Below the pieces are notes generated by a model. The model saw only the letters and a program-made list of their open reading frames with translations, was not told the DNA's origin and did not search any database. A stretch of 64,000 nt of DNA from Thysanoteuthis rhombus (taxonomy: Eukaryota; Mollusca; Cephalopoda; Oegopsida; Thysanoteuthidae), in contig OY735212.1 in NCBI GenBank assembly GCA_963457665.1, forward strand, positions 56,669,038 through 56,733,037, read 5' to 3'. This document shows, in pieces, positions 11,440-22,849 of this stretch (position 1 is its first letter; each line of letters begins with the position of its first letter). A program made the position numbers and the translations under genes.

Positions 11440-11720
11440 TTTGCGAAGATGATGAGAGAAGGACTGGAGACCTGAGGAGACTTGCTGTCACTCAGTCCTC
11501 CGTAATTACCATCGGATGTTTGGTGAAGAGTTGCAAACCACAGCATTACTGTGGACTGAAGGAATGCTGAGGGGAGAGTTACTTGAGTAATCTTCATTGA
11601 TAACCACCGAGAATACGGTGATGAATTGCAGACCCCAGCGCAGCTTCGGACTGCGATATGACCAGAGATGGAAGAGACTAGCTATCATTCAGCCTTCAAG
11701 AATGACCACCAATCTTTTCG
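11440..11720 (+). repeat. DLRRL-VTQ tandem unit repeat, copy 1
   Basis: AGACCTGAGGAGACTTGCTG (about 11469), then TCACTCAGTCC, encodes GDLRRLAVTQS. A diverged second unit follows (GAGACTAGCTATCATTCAGC, about 11672). Each unit ends in an ACCA(C/T)C-type block, and ACCACAGCATTACTGTGGAC sits between them. The same order occurs at 41.6 and 42.2 kb. The conserved frame suggests a coding origin, perhaps a transposable-element C-terminus; this is inference. Confidence 0.55.
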
Positions 11721-12085
11721 TGCGAACATATAGATGCAGCAATAGTGATGATTATGATGATCACCATCATCATCAACATATTAACAACGATGGCATACAG
11801 CAACGAAACAACAACACGAGATAAGTAATGATTCGAAGAGACAAGTTGATATCTTTGAGGACGGGTAAAAATAGTCACTGGTAGGTGTGCAAATCTAAGC
11901 AGAGATATTCAACCCTGCAAGCCACCCACGTGACATCCGATGAGAGATGTAACGTTTGCACACAGCCCTATCAAATGACACTCTAAGAAATGTATAGTAC
12001 TTTTATATTTTAGATTATGCCAGGACAAGGTTGTTTATTTTAGTCCCCTGAGACTGCAGCGATCGCATTTTTCCAAGTCATTGTG

Positions 12086-12087
<2 letters not shown>

Positions 12088-12156
<69 letters not shown>

Positions 12157-12164
12157 GAGAGAGT
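12088..12164. repeat. (TA)n(GA)n
   Basis: TA run at 12088-12152, then CAGAGAGAGAG. Confidence 0.95.
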
Positions 12165-12884
12165 ACATGTTTCCCCGCATGGTTTTATCAAGATTCATTG
12201 CAAAAACTGAAGGACGTAGAAATGTCGTAAATCTCTCAGCCAAAACTTTTTTCTCTCTTCTTCTATCCGTGTTAGTGTGCAGTTTACTTGGTTACCTATA
12301 TAGGTATACGTAAAGATATTCATGAGCAGGTTGGATCACCCAGTTTAAAAGAGAATAAAAAATATATCAGAAAATACACAATATTTCAAACAAAATCACG
12401 AGCCAGTAGCGGCACCGGGGCCGACTGTGCGCCCTGCAGATGGTTTTTTGTTTTTTTTTTTCAGAAAATTTCTTAGATTTTTAGATTATATATTTGAGGT
12501 TCTTTTTACATTATATGTTCTCTGTTCATTTTTTTAGATTTTTTTAAAGTATCCTTAGTTATATTGCACCACCAGAACTCTGCCGCCTCTCTATGCAATT
12601 TCAGGGTTTTTCAAGTTCGATCCATTGCCTGTACTGCATTCTTTTTTTATAAAATACTTTCAAAATTTAATGCCAAAAGAAAAAGAAAATTATGAGGGAG
12701 AGGCCTGTCTAAGGAATATCCAGTGATTTGTTAGGAGCAAAAAATATAAAGGGTTTGCCTTGTAAATTGGATTTAAAGTTTTGACTTTTATTTTGTTCCA
12801 ATCACTGAACTGTAATCTATTACATAAATGTAAACCTTAAGTTCTGTTCACTAATGATATCTCTATGATTAATTTGCTCTGAGT

Positions 12885-12965
12885 GATTTTGAGGAGGGCG
12901 TTCTTGAAAATCAGCAATTAAAATCTTGGCTTTAACTCGAACACTGATACCGGAGAGGAATAAAC
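12885..12965 (-). repeat. Family E SINE-like fragment
   Basis: AGGAGGGCGTTCTTGAAAAT, CAGCAATTAAAATCTTGGCT and TTAACTCGAACACTGATACC. The complement has CAGTGTTCGAGTTAAAG, a B-box-like core. Confidence 0.35.
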
Positions 12966-13744
12966 AAACCTCTCAACCCTCAGCAGATTTGTACATCTGT
13001 ATTCTCTTAGCTTAGTTTAGTCTTGCACAAGGACATGTGTATCTGGCTCAGTGGTGGGTACAGCTATCGAAAACGCTTAGCTGATAAGCCGATAAAGATT
13101 TAGCGGAAGCGATGATAACCGATAATCAATAACTTTCATTATATCAAATCAGCTTCGGTTCGATTTATTTTGCTCCCAAACTCTTAAAAACAGACGTAGG
13201 GGTCTAAAATGTTTATAAGTTGTAACTTAGACATTAATCTTCAAGTAAACTGTATATTGAATGTAAACTGTTTATTTTCATTTATTCATTTGTATACACC
13301 TCGATTATCATCTGATATTGACTTGCTATGCATTCTGGGAAACTCTGTCTCAGTTATAACAAAAACGCTACAAAGAATTTTTAAGCAAAATAAAACTATC
13401 TGAAGCTCAATTCTCATGATAAAAGTTAGTTGTTATCTTTGATTTCGCTAAATTTTTAGCGCTTTATCAGTTAGGCATTTTCCTCAGTTGTGTCCACCAC
13501 AACACAGCAGTGAGGAACGAATACATTAGACTAACGACTGAAAACACTTGCTAGATAACCATGCGAAAATGTCAGGCGCCAACAAAATAGTTTGATGAAT
13601 TTACTAGGCTTCTCTTCGTAACGCACTCAGCAACCAAACAAGGTTCGAACCCACTTTATTTGGATGAAAAAGATGTATTTTTCTAACCAATGCACCACAG
13701 TGATAGGTCCCCGAGACTATATATTTGTACATTCCAACGTAAGA

Positions 13745-13844
13745 AATAGAAACCGTCAATTAAAACTGTCGCATTATTCTTTTTCCGTTTTCAAGTTGCT
13801 CCAGCTAGCTGCCTTTCTGGCTGGCTATGTATGTATCACGCATA

Positions 13845-13891
<47 letters not shown>

Positions 13892-14535
13892 ACATCAGTC
13901 TGTTACCATCCGTTGCTGGACATAAAGCTCCCTTAAGATTTGCCAAACCCCTCTATCATGGGCATTGTGGAGCCAGCACTTTCTGAATTCATCTAGCTAG
14001 TCATACCGTCTTACTTTCTGTCGGCCACAGTTTTGCATATGATCTCCTGGAATCCATATTGTGAGTCGTGACGTCTAGCGGTTGTCTGGCATTCTTGCAA
14101 CATGTCCAGCCCATTGCCATTTGAGTTTTCTCACAGTTTCTATGATTTCTCGGGCCACTGTTTTTTTTTTCTCTGATCTACTGTGCTGTCTTACAATCTA
14201 TCCATCTGAGACAGACCACAACAATGGAACTAAAGGGCTGAAATTTAAACATTTTTACCTTATGTTTAGGAAGAACATTTTAGTTCCTCTCCTAAGTACG
14301 TTTTTTTCTCATTTCTAATGTGAAGTTTTGATCCCCCACTCTGTGTCTGTTTTTTTTTTCTTTAATTTCGATCATATTTTAGTGATAGCTACTCAACAAA
14401 GAAGGAGAATAACTTATTCGTTGATCACCCTTTTTTCCAATTTTCTAATTGATCTTCCCCAACATGACATGCTGCCTAAGAAATTAATCACATGAGAGTT
14501 TTTACTAAGTGACTAACCAGACCTCTATGTGTATT
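13745..14535 (+). repeat. Family A copy 2, split by a LINE insertion
   Basis: The 5' part (13745-13843; ACCGTCAATTAAAACTGTC, CTGGCTGGCTATGTATG) and the 3' part (about 14213-14535; CCACAACAATGGAACTAAAG, TTGTTGATCACCC, TGACTAACCAGACC) are in register with the other copies. About 370 bp of unrelated LINE 3' sequence separates them. The LINE therefore entered after this copy was in place. No clear target-site duplication is visible. Confidence 0.7.
13843..14212 (-). mobile_element. RTE-like LINE 3' end inserted in family A
   Basis: A (CAT)n tail (13844-13890) is followed by the complement of the LINE terminus. On the minus strand the segment GGCAATGGGCTGGACATGTT encodes the WQWAGHV-type C-terminal motif, then GACTCACAATATGG. 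The element is 5'-truncated at about 370 bp and lies inside family A copy 2. The RTE clade has short 3' ends made of A/T-rich trinucleotide repeats, which fits; the clade assignment is inference. Confidence 0.6.
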
Positions 14536-14854
14536 TTTAAGTTGATATGCAGAAAATACAGAAATGTTGTCTTACCACCAACAAATACACGCGTCACTAT
14601 TATTTAAGATAGATTCTCTAAATATAAGAAGTGCTACTCAGATGTGGAATACATGAACAGATTGATCAATTCGTCAAGTCACTGAGTGTGTCCTTAGTCT
14701 TGTCGGATATTCCATGCGAAATCACTCCACTATGAAGAACTTTAAATCAGTTTGTTTCTTTATTTATTTTTGCACATAAACATTTCGTAGATTCCGGTAT
14801 CAATTCAATAGGAAAATAATCGACTGTTCACCTGTGTATGCTTCGTCCCTTGGA

Positions 14855-14920
14855 TAAAACGATGTCTAGCAAGGTAGACTTGTTGACCCCGGTGTCATGA
14901 GTTCAACCATCACGAAACGC
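14855..14920 (+). repeat. Possible tRNA-like SINE head
   Basis: GTCTAGCAAGGTAGACTTGT suggests an A box, and CATGAGTTCAACCATCACG a B box with a 4-of-5 T-stem but a 9-nt loop. Weak. Confidence 0.25.
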
Positions 14921-15519
14921 CCCGTTTTTATGACCCTGCACGCGATTCAGCTAAGCATTATGAATAACCACACCATTATTTGAGTAGCTGTGAACGTATG
15001 AAATTAGCGTTTGTGAGTGTGAACTATATTTGATATATTTCAATAATCGTGTTATGATATCAGGTGGCGCGCTTTTCAGTAAGGGAGTAGCTTTTATCTA
15101 AATGGTCCTTTCCAAAGATATACTCTGAGAGTTAATGAGATGTAATGATTTCAAACAATATATTCAAGTCTAGACTTCCTTAATTTCTTTTATCTCATTG
15201 GCCTTTCTTATCCCGAAAGGATTTCAGCTAATTTACCGCATCGTTTGAGCACTTAAGAAGTTCTCCTCTTCGACTAATTATTATGGCAGGCCGCTTCATA
15301 TCATTCCCATTTTCTCTACTTAATATCACTGCACTGGAATCTTGTATTTACAAAGGTTCATTTATTCGATGATTTGCAATTTACTTCGTTTCTTAAAAGC
15401 CTGCCAAAGAGACTTGATAGGAAAGGAAGGTTTTCAACTTACACGAACTTTTGAACTGTTAACTGAACAGGGAGTTACACATCATAATTCCAGTTCAACA
15501 ATTCAATTCACCCTCTCTC

Positions 15520-15523
<4 letters not shown>

Positions 15524-15591
<68 letters not shown>
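15524..15591. repeat. (TA)n
   Basis: Pure run of about 68 bp. Confidence 0.95.
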
Positions 15592-15593
<2 letters not shown>

Positions 15594-15684
15594 TCCACAT
15601 ACGCCTAAATTTATTAATATGATATCTATCTATGTTATAATGATCCGATTCGTTTTTATGTATGCACATTATCGTAACATGGCA

Positions 15685-15687
<3 letters not shown>

Positions 15688-15771
<84 letters not shown>

Positions 15772-15780
15772 TGGGGGAGA
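15688..15780. repeat. (TA)n(GA)n with G-run
   Basis: TA at 15688-15731, GA at 15731-15766, then GGGGGGTGGGGG. Confidence 0.95.
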
Positions 15781-15789
15781 TGCTTATCT

Positions 15790-16334
15790 CTTGGTACATA
15801 TCCGTATAATAATGATTCGATTTTTGTATGTATGCATGTTACTGTACCACAGAAGAAATAGCAGATTGTAACCTGAGTATTGATGGCTCTATACTGGTGA
15901 AATAATGTAAGTTCAGGAATAAAATTATTTCCATTACGATTAGAAACTTTTTTTATGATACACTGGGTTTTTATCTGCACTCAACACGAAAATAATGATC
16001 CAATTTCAACGCCTTATCTTTATGGTCCGATTTCTGTTGGTGGGTATCTAACTTTAACACAGCAAGGCTAAAGTTTTGTTAACTCTATACCTCGAAGAAT
16101 ATCTAACTTGATGGATAAAGCAATTTCAAATCCAATTTAAAACTTCATGGTCGTACTTCAAGTTCTACATTCCTGCTAACCACGATAGTAATTATCTGAT
16201 TTCTATTTATCTCAATTGCAATTCATTTTTTTTTCAAAGAAAAGTATTTAATTTTTTTTAATTCTCAGCTCATTGATTTTCAATATTCTATCACAGTTTT
16301 TAGTGTAACGTCTCACTTTCTCCCCCCTCTCTCT

Positions 16335-16378
<44 letters not shown>

Positions 16379-17620
16379 ATGCAAATTCTAAGTTTTATGA
16401 TTTATTGATTTTTTTCTTTCGTTGCAATGTCATAGTTGAAATAGCTGTATCAATTATTGACTTCGTACTTTTCGATTTTTTTCTATTAGACGTATTGATT
16501 TCAACGGCTCCATATAAAACTGTTAGACGAGTACAAATTCACGTAAATTTTAGAATTTCACAAACTTATAGCTTAACCTGAAGTGCATAATTAGGTATGT
16601 ATTTAATGAACTATCCACAAATCTTGGATCAAGTCTACCAGATTGGATGGTATTAATTTCAGGGTTAGAACTCAATGTATTTTATCAGTCATACCAGTGT
16701 CTCTGGGAGTTTCCAAATGATAGAATCGTGGGCTAACGGATTTTTGAGACGAACGAATTAATTCCTAATCACAATAAACCTTGTTAAGGAAAATAACAAA
16801 GGTGTAAAGGTTTGGGTTTTTTTTTTTGTTGTTGTTGTTCTTTAATTGTATTTTTGGTCACTGAACTCAAAAAATTGAAAATCGTTTTTACTAACAAGTA
16901 CGAATTTATGAATGCATTTCAAAAATTGTTTTCATTATTATAATCGAGTTTTATTTATTTTAGATGCAAATAAAACTATGGGAACCATCAAATTTAATAC
17001 TTCCTAAAACTAAAATGCATGTTTAAAACACCAGTTACTTCATCGATAAACCTGAATATGGGTTAAACGCTGCATTGTGATGAGTCATATCAATATTTAG
17101 TTCCATGTTCAACATTCAGGCTGGTCTGGACTGTTTGAGCTTTCCCACCAGAGATACTATTTATTGGATAGTTGCAATCATACCTCAGTAGAACTTAATT
17201 GTCTAGTGTTCTTTTAAATTACTTTTGTTTCACTGTTTCTCTACCACAGTTGTATTTAAAGAAAGAAGTGGTGTTTTATAGAAGAAAAAAAACATAAATC
17301 AGTTCTTATTCTTAAAACCTGCATCTAAAAATGAATAAAAACCACTACAATATATTTTTAAGCAATGTATGTTTATTAAAAGAGCAAAATTATCCAAAAA
17401 AATCTTCATGAAAAGTGTTTCTTGAAAAATCTATTCATAATGGAGAAAAAAAGTTTTAATCCAGGGATCTAATACGTACACAAATCAGTTGAAATAATCA
17501 AAACAATTCTAATAACCTTAATTTTGTAGACCTTTTTACTTATTTGGAAAGTTAGTGTAGCTGTGGATTACCCAATCCTTCCCAAACTTGTTCACGGAAT
17601 TATATTATTCGATCCATTTT
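15790..17620. other. No gene recognised
   Basis: AT-rich sequence with many stops in all frames, T/A homopolymers and one (CT)n array. No family block was found. Confidence 0.4.
16327..16377. repeat. (CT)n
   Basis: Nearly pure CT with one CC interruption. Confidence 0.95.
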
Positions 17621-17639
17621 AATTCTCTGACGAATTTCA

Positions 17640-17990
17640 TGGGTTTGGTGTAAACACGTTCTACGACCCGGTCGTTAACTTCAGACATGCTATGGCTCTT
17701 CTGAGCGAGATGTTCTTACTTCTGTGTTCGACCTCATATAGCTGAAGTATTCCACGAAAGCGGTCTCTGAGCCGGTGAGAGGTTTGGCCTATATATTGGA
17801 CCTTATACCATTCACATTTTATGACATATATAACACCTCGTGTCACAGTCGAGGATTATGTCAAGATGGACACACTGGTTTGCCTGGCTTATACTATATT
17901 TGATTTCACTATAAATTTACACGTGGTTATTTCATTCTGCAGCGTATTCCATCCGATCTTTGTACACTCTTCCCCGTCGGAACATCATTT
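17640..17990 (-). pseudogene. GIY-YIG domain relic, Penelope-like
   Basis: The minus-strand frame from 17846 reads TRGVIYVIKCEWYKVQYIGQ, then TSHRLRDRFRG. The GxIYxI ... YIG spacing and the following R-x-x-D-R-F pattern match the GIY-YIG endonuclease domain at the C-terminus of Penelope-like retroelements. Upstream (17850-17990) there are stops and only weak traces of the Cys-containing linker. No reverse transcriptase core is visible nearby, so this is an isolated 3' fragment. Confidence 0.5.
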
Positions 17991-18194
17991 TCAAGTTGGG
18001 AGACTACATGAAACTCAGCATAGGATATTCAAGATCTCCTTCACGAGACGGTCGATAATCATGGCTCTCAGAGAAAGTATTTAAGCCAATACGTATCGTC
18101 TTTTTAATCGTGTTAAATCGTTGACCATCACAACCAAGATACTTTTTTGCATGTATATAAGAGAGAAAAAGATGAGAGAATTATCATTAAATTC

Positions 18195-18560
18195 TAAATT
18201 AGAAACTATCAACTAAAACTACCTTCACAGTTTTTTTACGTTGATCTGACTTACTACGTATATGTCACACCTACAGGCTACACCAATGTAGCTACAGGGC
18301 TTCATTGTGGCAACAAAAAAATGATTTGGAGGATTTGGGGGTTTTCAAATCCTTGTATATTGGTTTTTAGTGAGGGTGGCAGTTTAAAATCTAAGTTTAT
18401 GCTAGATTTGTCCATATGCCCGCTTGTTTTTCGAAAATTCAATCTTTTCAATGATTTCAGTCAAATAAAGGCGAGAGGAGTAGCTTATTTGGTGATCCCA
18501 TACAAAATGCTGCAGAATAACACTGGTCCTGTGACTGACTAACCAGAACTGTTTTCAATT
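18195..18560 (+). repeat. Family A copy 3
   Basis: It starts with AACTATCAACTAAAACTACC and shows the central GGCTACACCAATGTAGCTAC block, a diverged GTGATCCCATAC box and the terminal TGACTGACTAACCAGAAC. Divergence from copies 1 and 4 is substantial, indicating age. Confidence 0.65.
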
Positions 18561-18793
18561 CCAGAAATTAATCAGCTTACAGATGAGTTTGAATTAAACT
18601 AGAAAAGCATCACTTTTCTACGAGAGAAAAAGTTGTCCCTTCTGTCAGGACAACTCATGGAAACGTGTCACTTTTTGAAAAATCAATTCCTAGTTTCCTA
18701 AACTTCAGAATTTCTTTTCTTGAGCAATATGCTGACTCAAGGGTTTCTCCTCTATTCTATGTGTGTGTATAATATAATAGATTTCATAAATTT

Positions 18794-18837
<44 letters not shown>

Positions 18838-18848
18838 AGTGTGTGTGT
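18794..18848. repeat. (TA)n(GT)n
   Basis: TA at 18794-18810, then GT to about 18848. Confidence 0.95.
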
Positions 18849-18955
18849 TTGTGCATCCCCCACTCATGTATATTGTCTATTACACACAAATATATAGTCT
18901 TGTACGTAGCATGCACTCGAAAATAGCTTTTATAGACATCGCAAACGATGTTAGC

Positions 18956-19255
18956 CTAAATCCATCGTAGAAGCGACAGGTCAAGACGCTCATGTGTTGG
19001 AAGATCAATCTCCTGCTGCAGCCGAGCACCGAGAATTCCATGCAACTTTCTTCTACTCTTCATACCCGATAAAACCAAGTTGATAAGATGCTTAGCCTCG
19101 CTGCACATTATAGAAAATTGTTTCCGGCAAAAATGCTCCTTCCAGAATGAGATCGTACAAAATACGCAGATCACGCAAAAAATGGCTGAACAAGTGTTGC
19201 TCCATAAAATAACATTGGTAAAATCTTTTTTCCTACTCAAAATGCTTTTTTGCAT
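18956..19255 (-). CDS. Unidentified ATG ORF (99 aa), minus strand
   Basis: An ATG frame of 99 codons ends with SGMKSRRKLHGILGARL and LPTHERLDLSLLRW. Its N-terminal half is Cys- and hydrophobic-rich (SAIFCVICVFCTISF). It lies immediately beyond the 3' end of the minus-strand LINE relic at 19258 and so could be flanking host sequence or part of another repeat. Composition is coding-like, but there is no supporting splice or poly(A) signal and no recognised homology. Confidence 0.15.
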   Translation of the reverse strand: MQKSILSRKKDFTNVILWSNTCSAIFCVICVFCTISFWKEHFCRKQFSIMCSEAKHLINLVLSGMKSRRKLHGILGARLQQEIDLPTHERLDLSLLRWI

Positions 19256-19257
19256 TC

Positions 19258-20345
19258 AGCAGCAGCAGCAGCCACCTTTTATCATCCGCCATAGGACATG
19301 AAAATTCCCTTAGATTTACCAGACCTCTCTATTATGGTCATCACGGAGTCAGTGTTTTCTAAACTTGTTTTGTTTGTCACACCATCTAATATTTTGTCGG
19401 CCTCAATTTATCATATGATCCCTGGGGATACCTGTTGTGAGTCGTGATGTCCAGCAATTGTCTGTTATTCTTGCAACATGACCAGCCCATTGCCATTTTG
19501 AGTTTTCTTATGGATTCTATGATATCTCGGACTCCTGAATTCCCTTAGTATACTGTATTGTCTTGTGATGTCCCCATATGTTGGGCATGATTTTCTCATG
19601 TGCACGTTGCATTTTTCTCAGTTTGTAGGGTAATGGTCTGGTTAGATTTTATGTTTCAGCTCCATAGGTGACTATTGGAGGGATGCATTGGTTGTATATC
19701 CTTCGTTTTGGCACTAATAGGATTTCCTTGTGCTTAAAGGTTGAGCTTGCCCTACCAGAGGCGTGCCATTCTTAAGTGATTCTTCGCTTTATTTCTACTT
19801 TCTCCATTTCCCTGTTTTCGATATTGATCGTCGTCCTGTGTCTCCGACATGTTTTTTTGTTCATGACATTTGTTTTCTAAAGTCTGTGTGAAGATCTGCT
19901 TTTTGCTTTCTTCATTCTGTTCGTTTAGCCTTCTTTGGGGGTCATAAAAGTTCTCAGTAAAAAGGACAATGTCGTCCACAAATCCGAGGTTATTTAGGTG
20001 TTTGCTATCTATTCCGATTCCTTTATTTCATTAGTGTAGTTTTCGGAAGATCATCTCGAGGTAGACTGCGAAGAGTTTAAGTGAGCTAGTATCTCCTCAT
20101 TTCATTCCTTTTTCAACTTGAAAAGGCTTGGAGTCTTCATGTAGCCTGATGAATGAACTGTTATGTGGGTAGATATGTTGCAAGACTCTTACATATATGG
20201 CTTCTACGCTTTGTTGTATGATAGCATCAATGACTTTGGAGGATTTCCTTTCAGTAAAAGGCTTCTTCGAAACAACAAATGCTACAGCGAGTGGCATCTT
20301 ACATCCTGCTGTTTCCTCTCTGTTAATTTACTGAATGGAGATGGT
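19258..20345 (-). pseudogene. RTE-like reverse transcriptase relic
   Basis: Minus-strand relic of a non-LTR reverse transcriptase, the longest LINE fragment here. From 20297 downward one frame reads PLAVAFV (where the motif-A aspartate block FVDYEKAFD is expected but lost), VLQHIY, IRLHEDSKPFQVEKG (20150), GDTSSLKLFAVYLE, then GFVDDIVLFTE (about 19990), which is the FADD catalytic box with A changed to V, and LNEQNEESKK. At least three in-frame stops occur between 20100 and 19990. Further on come the C-terminal motif RKLKWQWAGHVARITDN (about 19510) and a short 3' end next to (CAG)4 at 19258. The 5' part is missing; a (CT)n array abuts at 20364. Not functional. Confidence 0.75.
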
Positions 20346-20363
20346 TAATAGTTGAGTAACTTC

Positions 20364-20389
20364 CTCTCTCTCTCTCTCTCTCTCTCTTC

Positions 20390-20438
<49 letters not shown>
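20364..20438. repeat. (CT)n
   Basis: CT array with a TTCCCC interruption. It abuts the 5' truncation point of the LINE relic at 20345. Confidence 0.95.
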
Positions 20439-20439
20439 G

Positions 20440-22600
20440 TATATCTATGGGTTCAAATTAATTAAATTACCCTCTCAATCTGTTTCTACAGTCCTTTATT
20501 TACGTCTCTCTAACAGTAATGTCCTATGTTACTAGAGGGGAAAATAACTTTAAATTTAAAGTTTGCCACCAGATTCCCGCTCACAACATTCTGTAAACAT
20601 TACATTGAAACCATTCAACTTCCAACTCTCCTCTCAAGAACTCGGTGTAAGCGTACCATGCAAACCAAGCAAGGGGAAAGTAAAAGTGTTTGAAGAGAGA
20701 ACGGGTGGTGAGTCAGTAGAATACCCGTTATGTCGGTGATAATCGTCGTATTGCCGTTTGATTATCGATCGAAAACCGAACGTCCTCGTTGCGCTCTTCA
20801 CGGCTTGAAAGTGTTGAATTATTGATTCTATTGCGATTTCCCCATCAGCATTGCAGACAAAGCTTTCGATGAGAAGAGAGTAATTGTAGCGTTTGTCCCG
20901 ATCGACAAACAAACGAGTTGTCAGCCTCTAGTGGAGTCAGTGAATGTATATTTATTCTGAATACAATAAATGCCCTTGAGCGATCGCTGATTCTCTTATA
21001 AATGCAATTTACCCAAATGATTCCGCTAAGGACACAAATGCATACACAGTCGCCTGTACAAATATGCATATGCAATTCATCAATTGTATATTCTAGCTAT
21101 TTGTGCATATGTGTGTATCTGCTTGTAATGCTAGAAGCTGGAAAAACTTGTTCTTTTTTTAGGACCGTTTTGATTCACCCATTTTTTTTTTCGTGCTGTA
21201 GTTCCTGTTCTAATTTAGCAGAAGACTCATGGTATTTCCCTTCCTAGCTGAGGCCTTGAATACTGTACACAGAGAGGAAAATGCATATTCTCCTTGTACA
21301 GTGACATGCAAGAAGTGATTAGACACCATGTCTTGCTTTAAATTTACTCGGGCATTTACAGTACAAAATTAAGTTTTTATCGATTTGTCAGGTCTAACTA
21401 TTAAAAGGGTTTCTTTGTAACTTCTCCTTTGGCCGTTTTAAGAGCAACAGCACGGCATAGAATTAATGAATTCTGAAATTGCAGTCTGAGTTTTTCAAAT
21501 CATGCATGACTCAAGAAATTCAGCAGATCTGAACATATTGCTGTTTTCACACTTCTTACGCAAGATGTTGCCCCTAAGTGTCCAAAGGGTTCGTTTTAGG
21601 GAACTGATTTGGCCAAGGATGAGTGAAAAATCTTGATCCACCAGAGAAAAAAATATTATACTTCGCCAAAAAGACGAATGACTTATCGTTCATCTCGATT
21701 GCCTACCCATTTTTCTTCACAATATTGATTGAGGTTGAAAAAGTCCCCCTCTTGGCTATTTGTCCGTAATAATCGAGTTGATTAAGATAATCTTATGCTA
21801 GACTTGAGTTAATCTGAAATTTTCTTGCCACTTCTAAAGTTTTAAAACGAGGCTTTTTTTCTCATCATAAAACTAATGGTTGGTATTCATTTCATACATG
21901 TCTCAGTATATATCCATAGTTATTACGAAGAGTATACTGATTTTTCACAATATAAAACGTTTGTTTGTTTTTTTCAAAAGTCACCTATATAAAATATTCA
22001 TCATCATCATCATCGAAACAGAAACATTCCAAGTTATATTAGAAGTAATATAATTGCAGCGATCGGATCATCATTCAATGATCGTTAGTAAGCAGCTCGG
22101 ATCGAAATTGAAAAACAACACTTAGGTGAAATTCGAATTTAGATCCTCTTTTTTCTGGAAGCCGGCATGTCCAGGGCAGCTTTCTAAGTGATTAGATTAC
22201 GTTGACCACCGGTTACAGATCTAACCATATAGCTTCCGATCTTTATTTCCCCTGGACGATTGATACAACGCTATCTGTTTCAGATACACTAGTGATAATT
22301 GTAATTTTATTCGAAATCGCCAGATGAAGTATTGCAAATTGAACTACCGTAGCCATCAAAGATGGCAGAGGTCTCTTTCCTTTTTTATATGTCCTTATGT
22401 TTTTTTTATGTGTTTGTTGGTTGGTTTCTGCGTTAATGACTACAGAGTTTTTTTTCTTATGACTTTGGATCAGTATTTCACTAAATTCCTTCTGAAAATG
22501 TTCTTTTTTATTTTGGGAAAGAAGGCTTTTTTTTACCCTTTTTTTCATGAATTTTGATGTTTCTAAGTGTTTCATACTCGATTTTAGATGCATCAAACGA
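20440..22600. other. No gene recognised
   Basis: A minus-strand frame at 20634-20912 (non-ATG start) contains SATRTFGFRSIIKRQYDDYH. It is too weak to assign, although F-x-FG-x-I-IK recalls reverse transcriptases. The rest is AT-rich with a short (CAT)5 at 22003. Confidence 0.35.
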
Positions 22601-22619
22601 ACGTGTCTCTCTCCCCTGT

Positions 22620-22620
22620 T

Positions 22621-22655
<35 letters not shown>

Positions 22656-22708
22656 GCGCGTGTGTGTGTGTGTGTGTGTGTGTATTTGTGTGTGTGTGTG
22701 TGTGTATG
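22620..22708. repeat. (TA)n(GT)n
   Basis: TA with one TACA interruption, then GCGCGTGT and a GT run. Confidence 0.95.
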
Positions 22709-22849
22709 TTCTATATGCAATAGATACTTTTATTGGATGAAAGAAAAATCAACAAGTAGGCAAAAAGCTTCTCGCTCGATGTACTTTAATCTAAACCAAG
22801 GGGATCATTTACAAAGGGCTCAAATGTCACATTTACTTGAGTTGTAAAA

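Noticed and set aside
20634-20912. Minus frame with FQAVKSATRTFGFRSIIKR, suggestive of reverse transcriptase FGL-I-KKT
   Set aside because: The start is not ATG, the YADD box is missing at the expected distance, and the C-terminal half fits nothing.
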